NCBI GenBank assembly: GCA_050943735.1
Contig: JBMNPT010000004.1
Coordinates: forward strand, 62,001-126,000
Origin: JBMNPT01 sp050943735
Lineage (GTDB): Bacteria; Bacillota; Clostridia; Oscillospirales; RGIG577
DNA: 64,000 bases
Reading direction: 5' to 3'
Below the pieces are notes generated by a model. That model did not search any database. It had not been told where the DNA came from and was given only the letters and a program-made list of their open reading frames with translations. The position numbers and the translations under genes are program-made. Positions 34,927 through 43,783 of the stretch are shown one piece after another. Every line of letters starts with the position of its first letter. Position 1 is the stretch's first letter.

Positions 34927-36789
34927 TTACTTGTTGTCGTCGTCCTTGACTTCCTTGAAGTCGGCATCGTAGTACTGCTGGCCATCGCTGGTGGTACCGC
35001 TGGCCTGCTGGCCGCCCATGCCGCCCATATTGGGATCAAAACCGCCCTGGGCACCGCCGGCCTGCTGATACATCTTGGCGCTCATGTCCTGGAACAGCCG
35101 GGTCAGCTCATCGGTTGCATTCTTGATGGCCTGGGTATCAGTGCCCTTGAGTGCTTCCTTCAGCTTTTCCACTGCTTCCTTCACAGGGGCCTTCTCCGCA
35201 TCGGACACCTTATCGCCGATGTCTTCCAGTACCTTCTCAGACTGGTACACCAACTGATCGGCCTGGTTGCGCACGTCGATTTCCTCTTTGCGCTTGGCGT
35301 CTTCCGCAGCATACATCTCGGCATCCTTCACAGCCTTATCAATGTCTTCCTTGCTCATATTGGAGGAGGACTGAATGGTGATCTTCTGTTCCTTGCCGGT
35401 ACCCAGATCCTTGGCGGACACATTCACAATGCCGTTGGCGTCGATATCGAAGGTTACCTCAATCTGGGGCACACCTCTTCTGGCGGGAGCGATGCCGTCC
35501 AGCATGAACCGGCCCAGAGTCTTGTTGTACTGTGCCATTTCCCGTTCGCCCTGCAGCACGTGAATTTCCACAGAGGGCTGGTTATCAGCGGCAGTGGAGA
35601 AGATCTGGCTCTTCTTGGTGGGGATGGTGGTGTTCCGTTCAATCAGCTTGGTGCACACACCGCCCAGAGTTTCAATGCCCAGAGACAGGGGGGTCACATC
35701 CAGCAACAGCAGGTCCTTCACGTCGCCGGACAGCACACCTGCCTGGATAGCCGCGCCGATGGCCACACATTCATCGGGGTTGATGCCCTTGTGGGGCTCC
35801 TTGCCGATGATCTGCTTCACAGCTTCCTGCACAGCGGGAATACGGGTAGAACCGCCCACCAGCAGCACCTTGTCAACATCATTTACGCTGAGGCCGCTGT
35901 CGCTGAGTGCCTGCTTTACAGGGCCCATGGTGGCTTCCACCAGATCGGCGGTCAGCTCGTTGAACTTGGCCCGGCTCAGAGTCATATCCAGGTGCTTGGG
36001 ACCGGTGGCATCCGCAGTGATAAAGGGCAGGTTGATCTGGGTCTGGGTCATGCCGGACAGCTCAATCTTAGCCTTTTCTGCGGCTTCCTTGATACGCTGC
36101 ATGGCCATACGGTCGTTGGAGAGGTCAATGCCCTGGTCCTTTTTGAACTCAGACACCAGATAATTCATAATCTTGTTGTCGAAGTCATCGCCGCCCAGAC
36201 GGTTGTTGCCCGCGGTAGCCAGCACTTCAAATACGCCGTCACCAATTTCCAAGATGGATACGTCGAAGGTACCGCCGCCCAGGTCATATACCATGATCTT
36301 CTGCTCGTGGTCCTTGTCCAAGCCGTACGCCAGTGCTGCAGCGGTGGGCTCGTTGATGATTCTCATGACTTCCAGACCTGCAATCTTGCCGGCGTCCTTG
36401 GTGGCCTGACGCTGTGCGTCAGAGAAGTAAGCGGGAACGGTGATGACTGCCTGACTCACCTTTTCGCCCAGATAGCTCTCCGCGTCTGCCTTCAGCTTGG
36501 AGAGGATCATAGCGGAAATGGCTTGAGGAGTGTAGCTCTCACCATCGATGGTCACCTTGCGGTCGGTGCCCATATCCCGCTTGATGGAAGCGATGGTCCG
36601 GTCAGGATTGGTTACTGCCTGACGCTTGGCCACCTGACCCACCATACGTTCACCGGTTTTGCTGAACGCCACCACAGAGGGAGTGGTCCGGGCGCCTTCA
36701 GGGTTGGGGATAACAGTGGGCTCGTTGCCTTCCAGCACAGCCACACAAGAATTGGTCGTACCCAAGTCAATGCCAATGATTTTGCTCAT
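34927..36789 (-). CDS. dnaK: Chaperone protein DnaK (Hsp70)
   Basis: A 620-residue Hsp70. The ATPase domain has IGIDLGTTNSCVAV, YDLGGGTFDVSIL and VLLVGGSTRIPAVQ; the linker DVKDLLLLDVTPLSLGIET leads into the substrate domain. The C-terminus is a Gly/Met/Gln-rich tail. It lacks the roughly 24-residue insertion seen in Gram-negative DnaK, as expected for Firmicutes. AGGAGG precedes the ATG. Confidence 0.98.
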   Translation of the reverse strand: MSKIIGIDLGTTNSCVAVLEGNEPTVIPNPEGARTTPSVVAFSKTGERMVGQVAKRQAVTNPDRTIASIKRDMGTDRKVTIDGESYTPQAISAMILSKLKADAESYLGEKVSQAVITVPAYFSDAQRQATKDAGKIAGLEVMRIINEPTAAALAYGLDKDHEQKIMVYDLGGGTFDVSILEIGDGVFEVLATAGNNRLGGDDFDNKIMNYLVSEFKKDQGIDLSNDRMAMQRIKEAAEKAKIELSGMTQTQINLPFITADATGPKHLDMTLSRAKFNELTADLVEATMGPVKQALSDSGLSVNDVDKVLLVGGSTRIPAVQEAVKQIIGKEPHKGINPDECVAIGAAIQAGVLSGDVKDLLLLDVTPLSLGIETLGGVCTKLIERNTTIPTKKSQIFSTAADNQPSVEIHVLQGEREMAQYNKTLGRFMLDGIAPARRGVPQIEVTFDIDANGIVNVSAKDLGTGKEQKITIQSSSNMSKEDIDKAVKDAEMYAAEDAKRKEEIDVRNQADQLVYQSEKVLEDIGDKVSDAEKAPVKEAVEKLKEALKGTDTQAIKNATDELTRLFQDMSAKMYQQAGGAQGGFDPNMGGMGGQQASGTTSDGQQYYDADFKEVKDDDNK

Positions 36790-36844
36790 AATTTTTTCCT
36801 CCTATATTACATGTTGATATGATACAATGTTATTTTTTTACGGC

Positions 36845-37420
36845 TCAGTTGGCCACCTTGACCATTGCATGCCGCACGATTTTATCGCCGATGCGATACC
36901 CTTTCTGGAAGACTTCCACAATGGAGTTTTCCTCCAGGCCTTCTTCTTCCACATGCATTACCGCATTGTGAATGGTGGGGTCAAAAATTTCGCCCTGCTG
37001 GCCAAAGGGTTCCACACCCAAAGCTGCCAATGCATCTGTGCACTGCCGCAGCAGCATTTCCAAGCCCTCCCGTACGGGACCTTCTTCCTGCTGTCCGATG
37101 GCAATGCCCAAATTGTCCAGGATGGGGAGCATGCCCTTGACACTCACCGCTTTGACTTCCACTGTCAGGCTTTCCTTTTCCTTTTGGGTGCGGCGCTTGT
37201 AGTTGTCAAACTCCGCAGCTTGACGGAGGTATTTGTCTTTCATGGCCGCCACATCCTGGGTTGCCTGCTCCAGTGCCGCCTTCAGACCTGCAATTTCCGC
37301 TTCAGGAGTCATTTCCTCCTGCGGCTCCTGGCTTTCGGCCTGTTCCGCAGTTTCCTGCTGCACTTCCAGTTCTTCTTCGGGCTGCTGTGCGTCCTGCCGG
37401 TTTGTTTCCCTATCCGCCAT
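36845..37420 (-). CDS. grpE: Nucleotide exchange factor GrpE
   Basis: A 191-residue protein. An acidic, Glu/Gln-rich disordered N-terminus (to about 45) precedes the long coiled coil (LKAALEQATQDVAAMKDKYL), then RQAAEFDNYKRR and the C-terminal signature NAVMHVEEEGLEENSIVEVFQKGY. It releases ADP from DnaK. The start overlaps the hrcA end by 11 bases. Confidence 0.97.
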   Translation of the reverse strand: MADRETNRQDAQQPEEELEVQQETAEQAESQEPQEEMTPEAEIAGLKAALEQATQDVAAMKDKYLRQAAEFDNYKRRTQKEKESLTVEVKAVSVKGMLPILDNLGIAIGQQEEGPVREGLEMLLRQCTDALAALGVEPFGQQGEIFDPTIHNAVMHVEEEGLEENSIVEVFQKGYRIGDKIVRHAMVKVAN

Positions 37421-38471
37421 CTTGCTCCTCCTTATCTTCCTGGGCAGGTGCGCCCAGCTGTCTGTTCAAATTCTTTACAAAGTACTCCAAACTGGTGATG
37501 GCCTTGGCGTAATCCATTCGTGTGGGGCCAATGATTCCGATAAATCCATCGGAGTGCTGACCCGTATTGTATTTACACACGATGATGCTGGCATCCTTGG
37601 TTTGCAGTACTCTGCTTTCGTCACCAATGAGTACCGTAGTTTCCTGCTCTGGCGCGGCGTCTTCAAACAGATCGCCCAACAGCCGTTTGTCTTCCATCAG
37701 ACTCAGGAAATCCCGCACCTTATCCACATCCTGATATTCCGGATACTGGAGCATCTTGCGCACACCGGCCAGATGAATGTTGTCGGTGTCCATCTCATTG
37801 ATGGCATCCGCGGCAAACCGCAGAATGGGCATGACCACATCCTTGTTTTCTCCCATGGCGGTTTCCAGAGAGAGAATGCTCTCCATGGAAATGGCATTGG
37901 CCGGTTTATCGGTGATTGTCAGGTTGAGGAAGTGGCGCAGCATGGAGAGATTGTCAGGCTTCATGCCTTTTTCCACCCGGAACATCCGGTTTTTGGTAGC
38001 GCCTTCGCTGGTGACAATGACCAACAGGAAGTTGTGTTCATCCACCGGAACGATCTCCACTTTTTTGATGACGCTTTTGTTCACCGCCGTGGAAACCGCT
38101 ACAGAAGTGTAGCCAGTAAACTGAGACACGCAACCCGCTGCATAGGAAATGATGCGGTCCAGCTCATTGAACTTCACCCGCATGGCCTCTTTCATGGCCT
38201 CCATCTCCCGCATGGAGAGCTGGTATTGCTTCATTAAGGTATCCACGTAAAAACGATATCCCAGATGAGAGGGAATCCGCCCCGCCGAAGTGTGAGGCTG
38301 TTCCAGCAATCCCATTTCTTCCAAATCCGCCATTTCATTGCGAATGGTAGCAGGAGAAAGATCCAATTCTTTGTGCTTGGAAATGGTTCTGCTTCCCACT
38401 GGCTCGGCATTTTCAATGTACGACTCAATGATGGTGCTCAGAATTTTTTTCTTCCGATCGCTCAGTTCCAT
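37410..38471 (-). CDS. hrcA: Heat-inducible transcription repressor HrcA
   Basis: A 353-residue repressor. An N-terminal winged helix (ELSDRKKKILSTIIESYI, EPVGSRTISK, LSPATIRNEMADLEEMGLL, QPHTSAGRIPS) precedes the GAF-like and inserted domains. It binds CIRCE and is matured by GroEL. I start at MELSD (38471), which has GTGAGG upstream; the longer in-frame extension would span the CIRCE element. A perfect CIRCE lies 21 bases upstream, so the operon is autoregulated. Confidence 0.97.
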   Translation of the reverse strand: MELSDRKKKILSTIIESYIENAEPVGSRTISKHKELDLSPATIRNEMADLEEMGLLEQPHTSAGRIPSHLGYRFYVDTLMKQYQLSMREMEAMKEAMRVKFNELDRIISYAAGCVSQFTGYTSVAVSTAVNKSVIKKVEIVPVDEHNFLLVIVTSEGATKNRMFRVEKGMKPDNLSMLRHFLNLTITDKPANAISMESILSLETAMGENKDVVMPILRFAADAINEMDTDNIHLAGVRKMLQYPEYQDVDKVRDFLSLMEDKRLLGDLFEDAAPEQETTVLIGDESRVLQTKDASIIVCKYNTGQHSDGFIGIIGPTRMDYAKAITSLEYFVKNLNRQLGAPAQEDKEEQDGG

Positions 38472-38491
38472 TTCCTCACTTCCTTTCTGTG

Positions 38492-38518
38492 TTAGCACTC
38501 TAACACACCGAGTGCTAA
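38492..38518. promoter_or_regulatory. CIRCE operator
   Basis: TTAGCACTC-N9-GAGTGCTAA, a perfect match to the CIRCE consensus with the canonical 9-base spacer. It covers the expected start site of the hrcA operon. Confidence 0.97.
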
Positions 38519-38525
38519 CAATATT

Positions 38526-38554
38526 AAAGTACCACTCGTTACCCATTTTGTCAA
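38526..38554 (-). promoter_or_regulatory. hrcA-grpE-dnaK promoter
   Basis: TTGACA (38549-38554), 17 bases, TACTTT (38526-38531), with a TG extension before the weak -10. CIRCE begins seven bases downstream. Confidence 0.75.
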
Positions 38555-38604
38555 GATTTTAAGTGTAAATACTTTATGAATAAAAGTTGCAGGATTTATG
38601 AACG

Positions 38605-38637
38605 AAAAAAAGAACACAGCGGGTAACTGTGTTCTTT
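38605..38637 (-). terminator. Intrinsic terminator of the Cys-rich small gene
   Basis: The 11-bp stem AAAGAACACAG / CTGTGTTCTTT (38609-38619 with 38627-38637), then a minus-strand U run. It insulates the hrcA promoter. Confidence 0.9.
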
Positions 38638-38643
38638 ATGTTT

Positions 38644-38835
38644 TCATTTTTTCAGCCCCCGGTCCCGGAAAAAAGTTTCAAAGTCCCGTTTCCACAAAGC
38701 CTCTCCTTCCTTGGTAAAAAAGCATCCGGGTACACCACCCTTGTCTCGGTGATGTGCCACACAGGCACAACAAACACCATGGTTTTTGCATTCCACATTG
38801 GTACAGGTGCAGGGTCGTTTATTCAGGCATCCCAT
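38644..38835 (-). CDS. Small cysteine-rich protein (DUF6485-like)
   Basis: A 63-residue protein with cysteines in the order CLNKRPCTC, VECKNHGVCCACVAHH and a later PGCFF. The C-xxx-C and CCxC groups with the following histidines suggest a small metal-binding (zinc or Fe-S) fold. The composition matches DUF6485 proteins of Clostridia, whose role is unknown. I prefer the ATG at 38835 (GAGGG six bases upstream) over the one at 38841, which abuts the ribosome site. It is monocistronic, with its own promoter and terminator. Confidence 0.72.
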   Translation of the reverse strand: MGCLNKRPCTCTNVECKNHGVCCACVAHHRDKGGVPGCFFTKEGEALWKRDFETFFRDRGLKK

Positions 38836-38858
38836 ATTCATCCCTCGCTTTTTCTTTT

Positions 38859-38887
38859 AGTATAGCAAAATTTTCTCACATTTTCCA
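38859..38887 (-). promoter_or_regulatory. Promoter of the Cys-rich small gene
   Basis: TGGAAA (38882-38887), 17 bases, TATACT (38859-38864) on the minus strand. Confidence 0.55.
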
Positions 38888-38923
38888 GTCCTTGTAAAAA
38901 ATCATTTTTTATGAAAAAAAGTG

Positions 38924-38952
38924 TTGACAAATCTCTCCATTCTTCGTATAAT
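38924..38952 (+). promoter_or_regulatory. tRNA-Leu promoter
   Basis: Full-consensus TTGACA (38924-38929), 17-base spacer, TATAAT (38947-38952), 41 bases before the mature tRNA. Confidence 0.95.
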
Positions 38953-38993
38953 AAATAGCGTTGACGGCACAAATCCTCAACCAAATCAAATAC

Positions 38994-39080
38994 GCGGATG
39001 TGGCGGAATTGGCAGACGCGCTAGCTTCAGGTGCTAGTGGTGGCAACATCGTGGGGGTTCAAGTCCCTTCATCCGCACCA
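38994..39080 (+). tRNA. tRNA-Leu (anticodon CAG)
   Basis: An 87-base class II tRNA. The acceptor GCGGATG pairs with CATCCGC; the anticodon stem CTAGC/GCTAG encloses loop TTCAGGT, giving CAG, which reads CUG. A long variable arm and GGTTCAAGTCC T-arm follow. The discriminator A and CCA are encoded. Confidence 0.97.
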
Positions 39081-39115
39081 ATCACTGTGGACAAAATGTC
39101 CACAGTGATTTTTTT
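39081..39115 (+). terminator. Intrinsic terminator of tRNA-Leu
   Basis: A 13-bp perfect stem (39081-39093 with 39097-39109, loop AAA) followed by a T run, starting directly after the CCA end. Confidence 0.95.
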
Positions 39116-39156
39116 ATGTCTAAATTTCCCTACACATTGATGCTCCAACTTTTCTC

Positions 39157-40176
39157 CTATGCATTGTTGCCAAAAAATTCTTCCCCCCATTGCTGCTCCA
39201 TACCCCATTGCCGGGCCGCCAAACGAATCCTTTCTTTTTCCTTTTCATTTACAGGGGTTTCAAATACTCGAGCATGTGCCTGTGTCAGATTTTTCAAAAT
39301 GGTTTCTTCTTCTTCCTTCATCCACTGTACACTGATTTGCGCAGTCTGCTGCAACGCCTGTCTGATACACTCCTGCTGCTCTTCCGGCAGAGAATACAAA
39401 AAACCGTAATTGACAACCCCCATTTTCATTTCTGGTGTATCCCATGTCATATAGAGATTGCTTTCTTTTCCTGCAATTCCGCCATAATATGCATCAAACA
39501 GACTCACATGAAAAATTTTTTCTTTGGGATCAATGCTCACATTCCATAAATCATTGTAGGGAAACTCCCGCACCGTATGGCCTTGCATCTGCCAATACTC
39601 ATTAACTGGAGCATTTTGTATGGAGTACACTTCCATATTTTCAGGCAACTGCACAGTGGCCCTCTGATTGGAAACAATCATATCCCAACAATCCACCCAG
39701 AGGCCAATACACTCCAACCCTCGTTCTTCCAAAGGCTGAGAGAGCCACTGTTTGTTGTTTTCCCAGAAAGTTTGGATTTCTTTTTCGGACTGAAACTCGT
39801 ATGGGCAGAAAAACCCCCGATAAGCAGGTACGATTTCAGTAAGTGAGCGAGAGAAAATCCCCATTTCAATGGTTCCCATCTCCACACCACTTAAAAATTC
39901 CTCTTCTGTCCCCATGCTGCTCTCCGGATATAACTCCACCTTCAAATTGGCGCAGTCCTTTTCTACCTGTGGGCAAAACACTTCCAGCAGTGCCTTATGC
40001 TGCGGATGATAAGAGGGATATTCATACGCCACTTTTAATATGGAAAACTCCTGCTGCATGGAAAGATACTGATACTGTTCTGTACTGGGCAACTCCTCTG
40101 TTTTCCACGAAGAGGACGAGCAACCCACACACAGCAATGCAAGAGCTCCCACATTCATTTTCAACCATTTTGTCAT
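39157..40176 (-). CDS. TRAP receptor (DctP)-like lipoprotein, co-translated with the AraC regulator
   Basis: A 339-residue lipoprotein: short hydrophobic N-terminus ending in lipobox LLCVGC (Cys about 17). The body resembles DctP/TAXI-type receptors: KVAYEYPSYHPQHKALLEVFCPQVEKDC, then KVELYPESSMGTEEEFLSGVEMGTIEMGIFS and a C-terminal helix LTQAHARVFETPVNEKEKERI. It is more divergent than the true dctP at 42659. Its ATG overlaps the upstream regulator's stop (ATGA), so it is translated with the regulator rather than with the transporter. A role as ligand-binding sensor partner for that membrane regulator is inferred; a spare transport receptor is the alternative. Confidence 0.75.
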   Translation of the reverse strand: MTKWLKMNVGALALLCVGCSSSSWKTEELPSTEQYQYLSMQQEFSILKVAYEYPSYHPQHKALLEVFCPQVEKDCANLKVELYPESSMGTEEEFLSGVEMGTIEMGIFSRSLTEIVPAYRGFFCPYEFQSEKEIQTFWENNKQWLSQPLEERGLECIGLWVDCWDMIVSNQRATVQLPENMEVYSIQNAPVNEYWQMQGHTVREFPYNDLWNVSIDPKEKIFHVSLFDAYYGGIAGKESNLYMTWDTPEMKMGVVNYGFLYSLPEEQQECIRQALQQTAQISVQWMKEEEETILKNLTQAHARVFETPVNEKEKERIRLAARQWGMEQQWGEEFFGNNA

Positions 40177-42392
40177 TTCTGCTGCAACTCCCTGTATTGA
40201 CCCGGTGTAATTCCTTCCATTTTTTTGAACGCACGGGAAAAGGTCTGTACGCTGTTGAATCCCACAAGTCCTGCAATCTCTGCCAGTCCTTTTTCGTTGT
40301 CCCGCAGCAATCTCTTGGCTTTTTCCACTCTGAGCCGATTGCAATATTCCATTACATTGCAACCCATGGCGTCCTTAAAAATTTTACCACCATACGAAAC
40401 ACTGATTTCCGCCGCATCTGTCACATCCTGCAGAGAAAAATCCTTGTCCAAATGATTTTTCATAAATTCAATCATCATCTCAATCTTTCGAGTGTTTTTC
40501 CCCTGCAAATAGTCCGACATGGATTGAGCATATCTATGAATCAACTGTTCTCCCAAGAAAACAGCCGTCTGCCACTTCTCTGTATGAGAAAGATCTTGTA
40601 AAAGTTCTTCCTCTTTCTGACGATTTTGGCCATCAGTGGCATACAAACCATAGACTCCATCCAATTCCTTCATAAAAGAAACCCACTCCTGCAGATTACG
40701 TTGGTCATCGGGTTGTGCCTGCAGCCAATTGGCATAATCCTCCATGGCTCCATGCAGCTCTTTCTGACTCCGGCTTTTCATCCATTTCATGATCTCCTGT
40801 TTCCGTTTTTCATCCCAATAGCACTCAGATTCCTCCCATAGCATTGCTGTGCTGGCTTCCTCCACATTCCCATCGGCTTCGCGCCGCAGCATTTTTCGCA
40901 TCAGTGATAGATAGGCCTTCCGAATACCATCCCAACCGCTGCAAGGACCCGTAATCCACAGAAAACCAATCTCTTCCCCAACGTTTTCCCGTACCCAGAT
41001 TTTCAGTTCCTTCTCCTCGATCTGAGCAGAACCATTTTCTTTTTTGCGGACCACACCAGCCACCACATTTTCACTGACTGCGCACCAACTCATCTCTGTG
41101 CACCATGACCTGCCTGCGTTGTATAAATTTTCCTGTCCTTTTTCTGCGCGTCCCGGCGTTACACACAGTACCACCCACGCCGGATTTTTGCCTCTGCCAT
41201 CCATCCAGCTCAATGAGCTTTCCCCCACCGATACATTGGGAACCCCTCTGAGAATCTTTCGCAGCAAAAACGCATCCTTATAATTTTGCAGTTCATGATT
41301 GGCTCTTCTCAAATTTTTATTGTCCTGCAAAAGTCGATCGTACGTCTGATCCAAAATGTGATATTCTTCCAACAGAATTTTTCTGGTGGACTTGGTCTGC
41401 CCTGGCATATCCACACCGATGCCTTTGATCATATTTGCCAGAGGCGTATACAAATAGGAAGCAATCACGTACATGCCCAAGGACAACACCAAAAAGGCCA
41501 TGCTGGCCACAAAGCCGGCTAACACCGCAACTTTGCGGGTTTTATTTTGTACCACTCCTTCTGGTACAGCATAGACAAACTTACAACCTGAATACGGGGA
41601 GGTAACATATGTAAAAACTTTTTTATCCCCCTCATAAGGGCCAGTCCACTGCCCTTCGGTAGACATGAGAGGAATTTGTTCCTGTAATGCCTCTGCCTGA
41701 GCAGGTCCGGCCAGCAATTCTCCATACCGATTAAAAATCCAGATTTCTCCCTCCTGATACTGCATATGGTTGATCAGTTTCTGGTAAATTTCATCCACAG
41801 AATAATTGACCACAATGGCCGCTGACTGATCCCACGTGGTATAGGGAACCCGGCACAACACAGTAAAATAACGTCTCGTCCCCAGTTGAGGATGAATCAC
41901 CTCTCTGGCATAGTCAAAATATTTCACACCCAATGGAACCTGCTGTAGTGCTTCCATCCAGTCAACATCATAAAAGGCGTCCGCTGCATACAGCTCTCCC
42001 GCCGAAGAAATGATGAGATTTTTACGCTGATTGTAATAATAGACATTGGACACATAGGGGGTGGTCACGGCGAATTCATACAATTCCTTTACCATGGGCT
42101 GTGTGGTGTCCAGTGCTCCGTCCACATCAATTTCCAATCCAGTGTTATACGTCATGTGAATGAGGGAAGATTCACGGCTCAACTGCTGAAGCTGTTTTTG
42201 GCTCTGGCTGATAAAGCTGTCGTGGAGCTGTACGGCTTTTTGCAAAATATACAGATTGTGTTGGTGGTTCTGTTCCCCAATGCTGCGGGTAGATGCTTGA
42301 TATACAATGAGAAAGGCTGCTACAAATGGCACAAATGCCGTCACAATAATGATGGCCCAAATTTTGTACAAGCCTTTTCTTTTTTTCATCAT
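40173..42392 (-). CDS. Membrane-anchored AraC-family regulator with extracytoplasmic sensor domain
   Basis: A 739-residue protein. A transmembrane helix at about 10-30 (WAIIIVTAFVPFVAAFLIVY) and a second near 280-305 (VLAGFVASMAFLVLSLGMYV) enclose an extracytoplasmic Cache-like region. A cytoplasmic linker follows, and the last 100 residues form an AraC DNA-binding domain (FSLQDVTDAAEISVSYGGKIFK, EYCNRLRVEKAKRLL, VGFNSVQTFSRAFKK, TPGQYRE). This architecture senses ligands outside and binds DNA from the membrane, without a phosphorelay. It is divergent from dctPQM, its probable target. I start at MMKKRK (42392), since upstream residues are not typical of the family. Confidence 0.88.
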   Translation of the reverse strand: MMKKRKGLYKIWAIIIVTAFVPFVAAFLIVYQASTRSIGEQNHQHNLYILQKAVQLHDSFISQSQKQLQQLSRESSLIHMTYNTGLEIDVDGALDTTQPMVKELYEFAVTTPYVSNVYYYNQRKNLIISSAGELYAADAFYDVDWMEALQQVPLGVKYFDYAREVIHPQLGTRRYFTVLCRVPYTTWDQSAAIVVNYSVDEIYQKLINHMQYQEGEIWIFNRYGELLAGPAQAEALQEQIPLMSTEGQWTGPYEGDKKVFTYVTSPYSGCKFVYAVPEGVVQNKTRKVAVLAGFVASMAFLVLSLGMYVIASYLYTPLANMIKGIGVDMPGQTKSTRKILLEEYHILDQTYDRLLQDNKNLRRANHELQNYKDAFLLRKILRGVPNVSVGESSLSWMDGRGKNPAWVVLCVTPGRAEKGQENLYNAGRSWCTEMSWCAVSENVVAGVVRKKENGSAQIEEKELKIWVRENVGEEIGFLWITGPCSGWDGIRKAYLSLMRKMLRREADGNVEEASTAMLWEESECYWDEKRKQEIMKWMKSRSQKELHGAMEDYANWLQAQPDDQRNLQEWVSFMKELDGVYGLYATDGQNRQKEEELLQDLSHTEKWQTAVFLGEQLIHRYAQSMSDYLQGKNTRKIEMMIEFMKNHLDKDFSLQDVTDAAEISVSYGGKIFKDAMGCNVMEYCNRLRVEKAKRLLRDNEKGLAEIAGLVGFNSVQTFSRAFKKMEGITPGQYRELQQK

Positions 42393-42522
42393 TTTCACTT
42401 CACCACCAAATCTGCCAGTCATTTTTGCATTTTTCTCACAACAAAAAGTGTAAAACATTCAAAAAAAGCATATTTTTGATTTGCCAATCTCTCTCAAGAT
42501 TCACCAAAACCAAGATTGCCCA

Positions 42523-42551
42523 TTTACTTTTTTCCATGCAAATTCTACAAT
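42523..42551 (+). promoter_or_regulatory. Probable dctPQM promoter
   Basis: TTTACT (42523-42528), 17 bases, TACAAT (42546-42551). The moderate -35 is compatible with activation by the divergent AraC protein. The rest of the 266-base divergent region (42393-42658) shows no other clear element. Confidence 0.5.
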
Positions 42552-42658
42552 GAACCTGTATTCCGGATACCAGTGAAACGCATCTGTCGCTTTCCTGTTG
42601 TACTTCAAGTGTAATCCATTTGTCCGCATTTGTAAAATGTGAAAAAGGAGAATTTGTT

Positions 42659-43705
42659 ATGAAAAAGGAATTTACCCGCAAGATGATCGCTTGTGCCCTT
42701 ACACTTTCTCTTGCAGCACTGACCATAACTTCCGGTTGCAGTTCTACTGACCAAAATAATACAGATCCCTCTTCTTCCACCTCTACTTCTTCTTCGGGGG
42801 AAAATATCAAACTTCGACTGGGCCATATCCAGCCAGTGGAACATTTGAACCACATCGCCACTACTTATATGTCCGATCTGGTGAAAGAGCGCACCAATGG
42901 CTCTGTCATCATTGAAATCTATCCCGCTGAAACACTGGGCGTGGAAAAAGAAATGGCCGATGCCATTTCCATCGGCGGATTGGACATGTTCTGCTGTTCC
43001 GCTTCCCAATTCACCTTGAAATATGAACCCATGTCCATTTTCGAAGGCCCCTATATCTTCCGGGACCGGGAACATGTAAAAAAGGTATATGAAAGTGAGA
43101 TTATGGACGAGCTGAACGAAGGATTGGCCAAGACCTGCAATGTACGCAGCATTGCCCAGCTCTACTACGGAACACGTCACACCACCACTTCCACTGTAGC
43201 AGCCAAAACACCGGCTGATTTCAATGGCGTGAAACTGCGTGCCCCCAACACTCCCATTTTCATGGACACCGTCAACGCCATGGGCGCTGTGGCCACTCCG
43301 CTGGCTTACGCGGAAACCTACCTGGCCCTCCAGCAGGGTGTGGTAGATGGTCAGGAAAATCCCGCATCTGCCATTGCCAGCATGAAATTTGACGAGGTGC
43401 AAAAATATCTGATTTTGACCGCGCACATGATTCAAATCAACCATATTTTCCTGGGTGAATTGACCCGTCAGCAGCTTTCCGACGAGGTAGTGGACATCAT
43501 CGAAACAGCTGCCACCGAAGCCACTGAAAAGTACAATGACGAAGCCTATAAAATTGAAGATGATCTTTTGGCCCAGCTGGGCGAAACCATGACCATTGTG
43601 GAGCCCGACCTGGATGCATTCCGGGAAGCCTGTTCCTCCGTATATGAAAAATATGAAGATGCCTGGGGCGAAGGCATGGTTGAAAGAATTCAAGCAATTC
43701 AGTAA
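42659..43705 (+). CDS. dctP: TRAP transporter substrate-binding lipoprotein (DctP)
   Basis: A 348-residue extracytoplasmic receptor. Signal peptide with lipobox ITSGC (Cys about 27), Ser/Thr linker, then the DctP fold: LRLGHIQPVEHLNHIATTYM, EIYPAETLGVEKEMADAISIGGLDMFC, TPADFNGVKLRAPNTPIF and AETYLALQQGVVDGQENPAS. The arginine of KLRAPN is the one that commonly salt-bridges a substrate carboxylate, so an organic or sugar acid is expected. AAAGGAG precedes the ATG at 42659. A hairpin separates it from dctQ. Confidence 0.95.
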   Translation: MKKEFTRKMIACALTLSLAALTITSGCSSTDQNNTDPSSSTSTSSSGENIKLRLGHIQPVEHLNHIATTYMSDLVKERTNGSVIIEIYPAETLGVEKEMADAISIGGLDMFCCSASQFTLKYEPMSIFEGPYIFRDREHVKKVYESEIMDELNEGLAKTCNVRSIAQLYYGTRHTTTSTVAAKTPADFNGVKLRAPNTPIFMDTVNAMGAVATPLAYAETYLALQQGVVDGQENPASAIASMKFDEVQKYLILTAHMIQINHIFLGELTRQQLSDEVVDIIETAATEATEKYNDEAYKIEDDLLAQLGETMTIVEPDLDAFREACSSVYEKYEDAWGEGMVERIQAIQ

Positions 43706-43720
43706 TACTTTTCCTCCTGG

Positions 43721-43752
43721 AAGCTCGCCGTCTGCCATCAGATGGCGGGCTT
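43721..43752 (+). other. Intergenic hairpin between dctP and dctQ
   Basis: A 14-bp stem with two G-U pairs (43721-43734 with 43739-43752, loop CCAT), followed by a pyrimidine-rich tract without a real T run. A weak terminator or RNA-processing barrier that would raise receptor levels over the membrane subunits. Confidence 0.6.
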
Positions 43753-43783
43753 CTTCCTCAACACAATCTTGGAGGTGCTCTTT

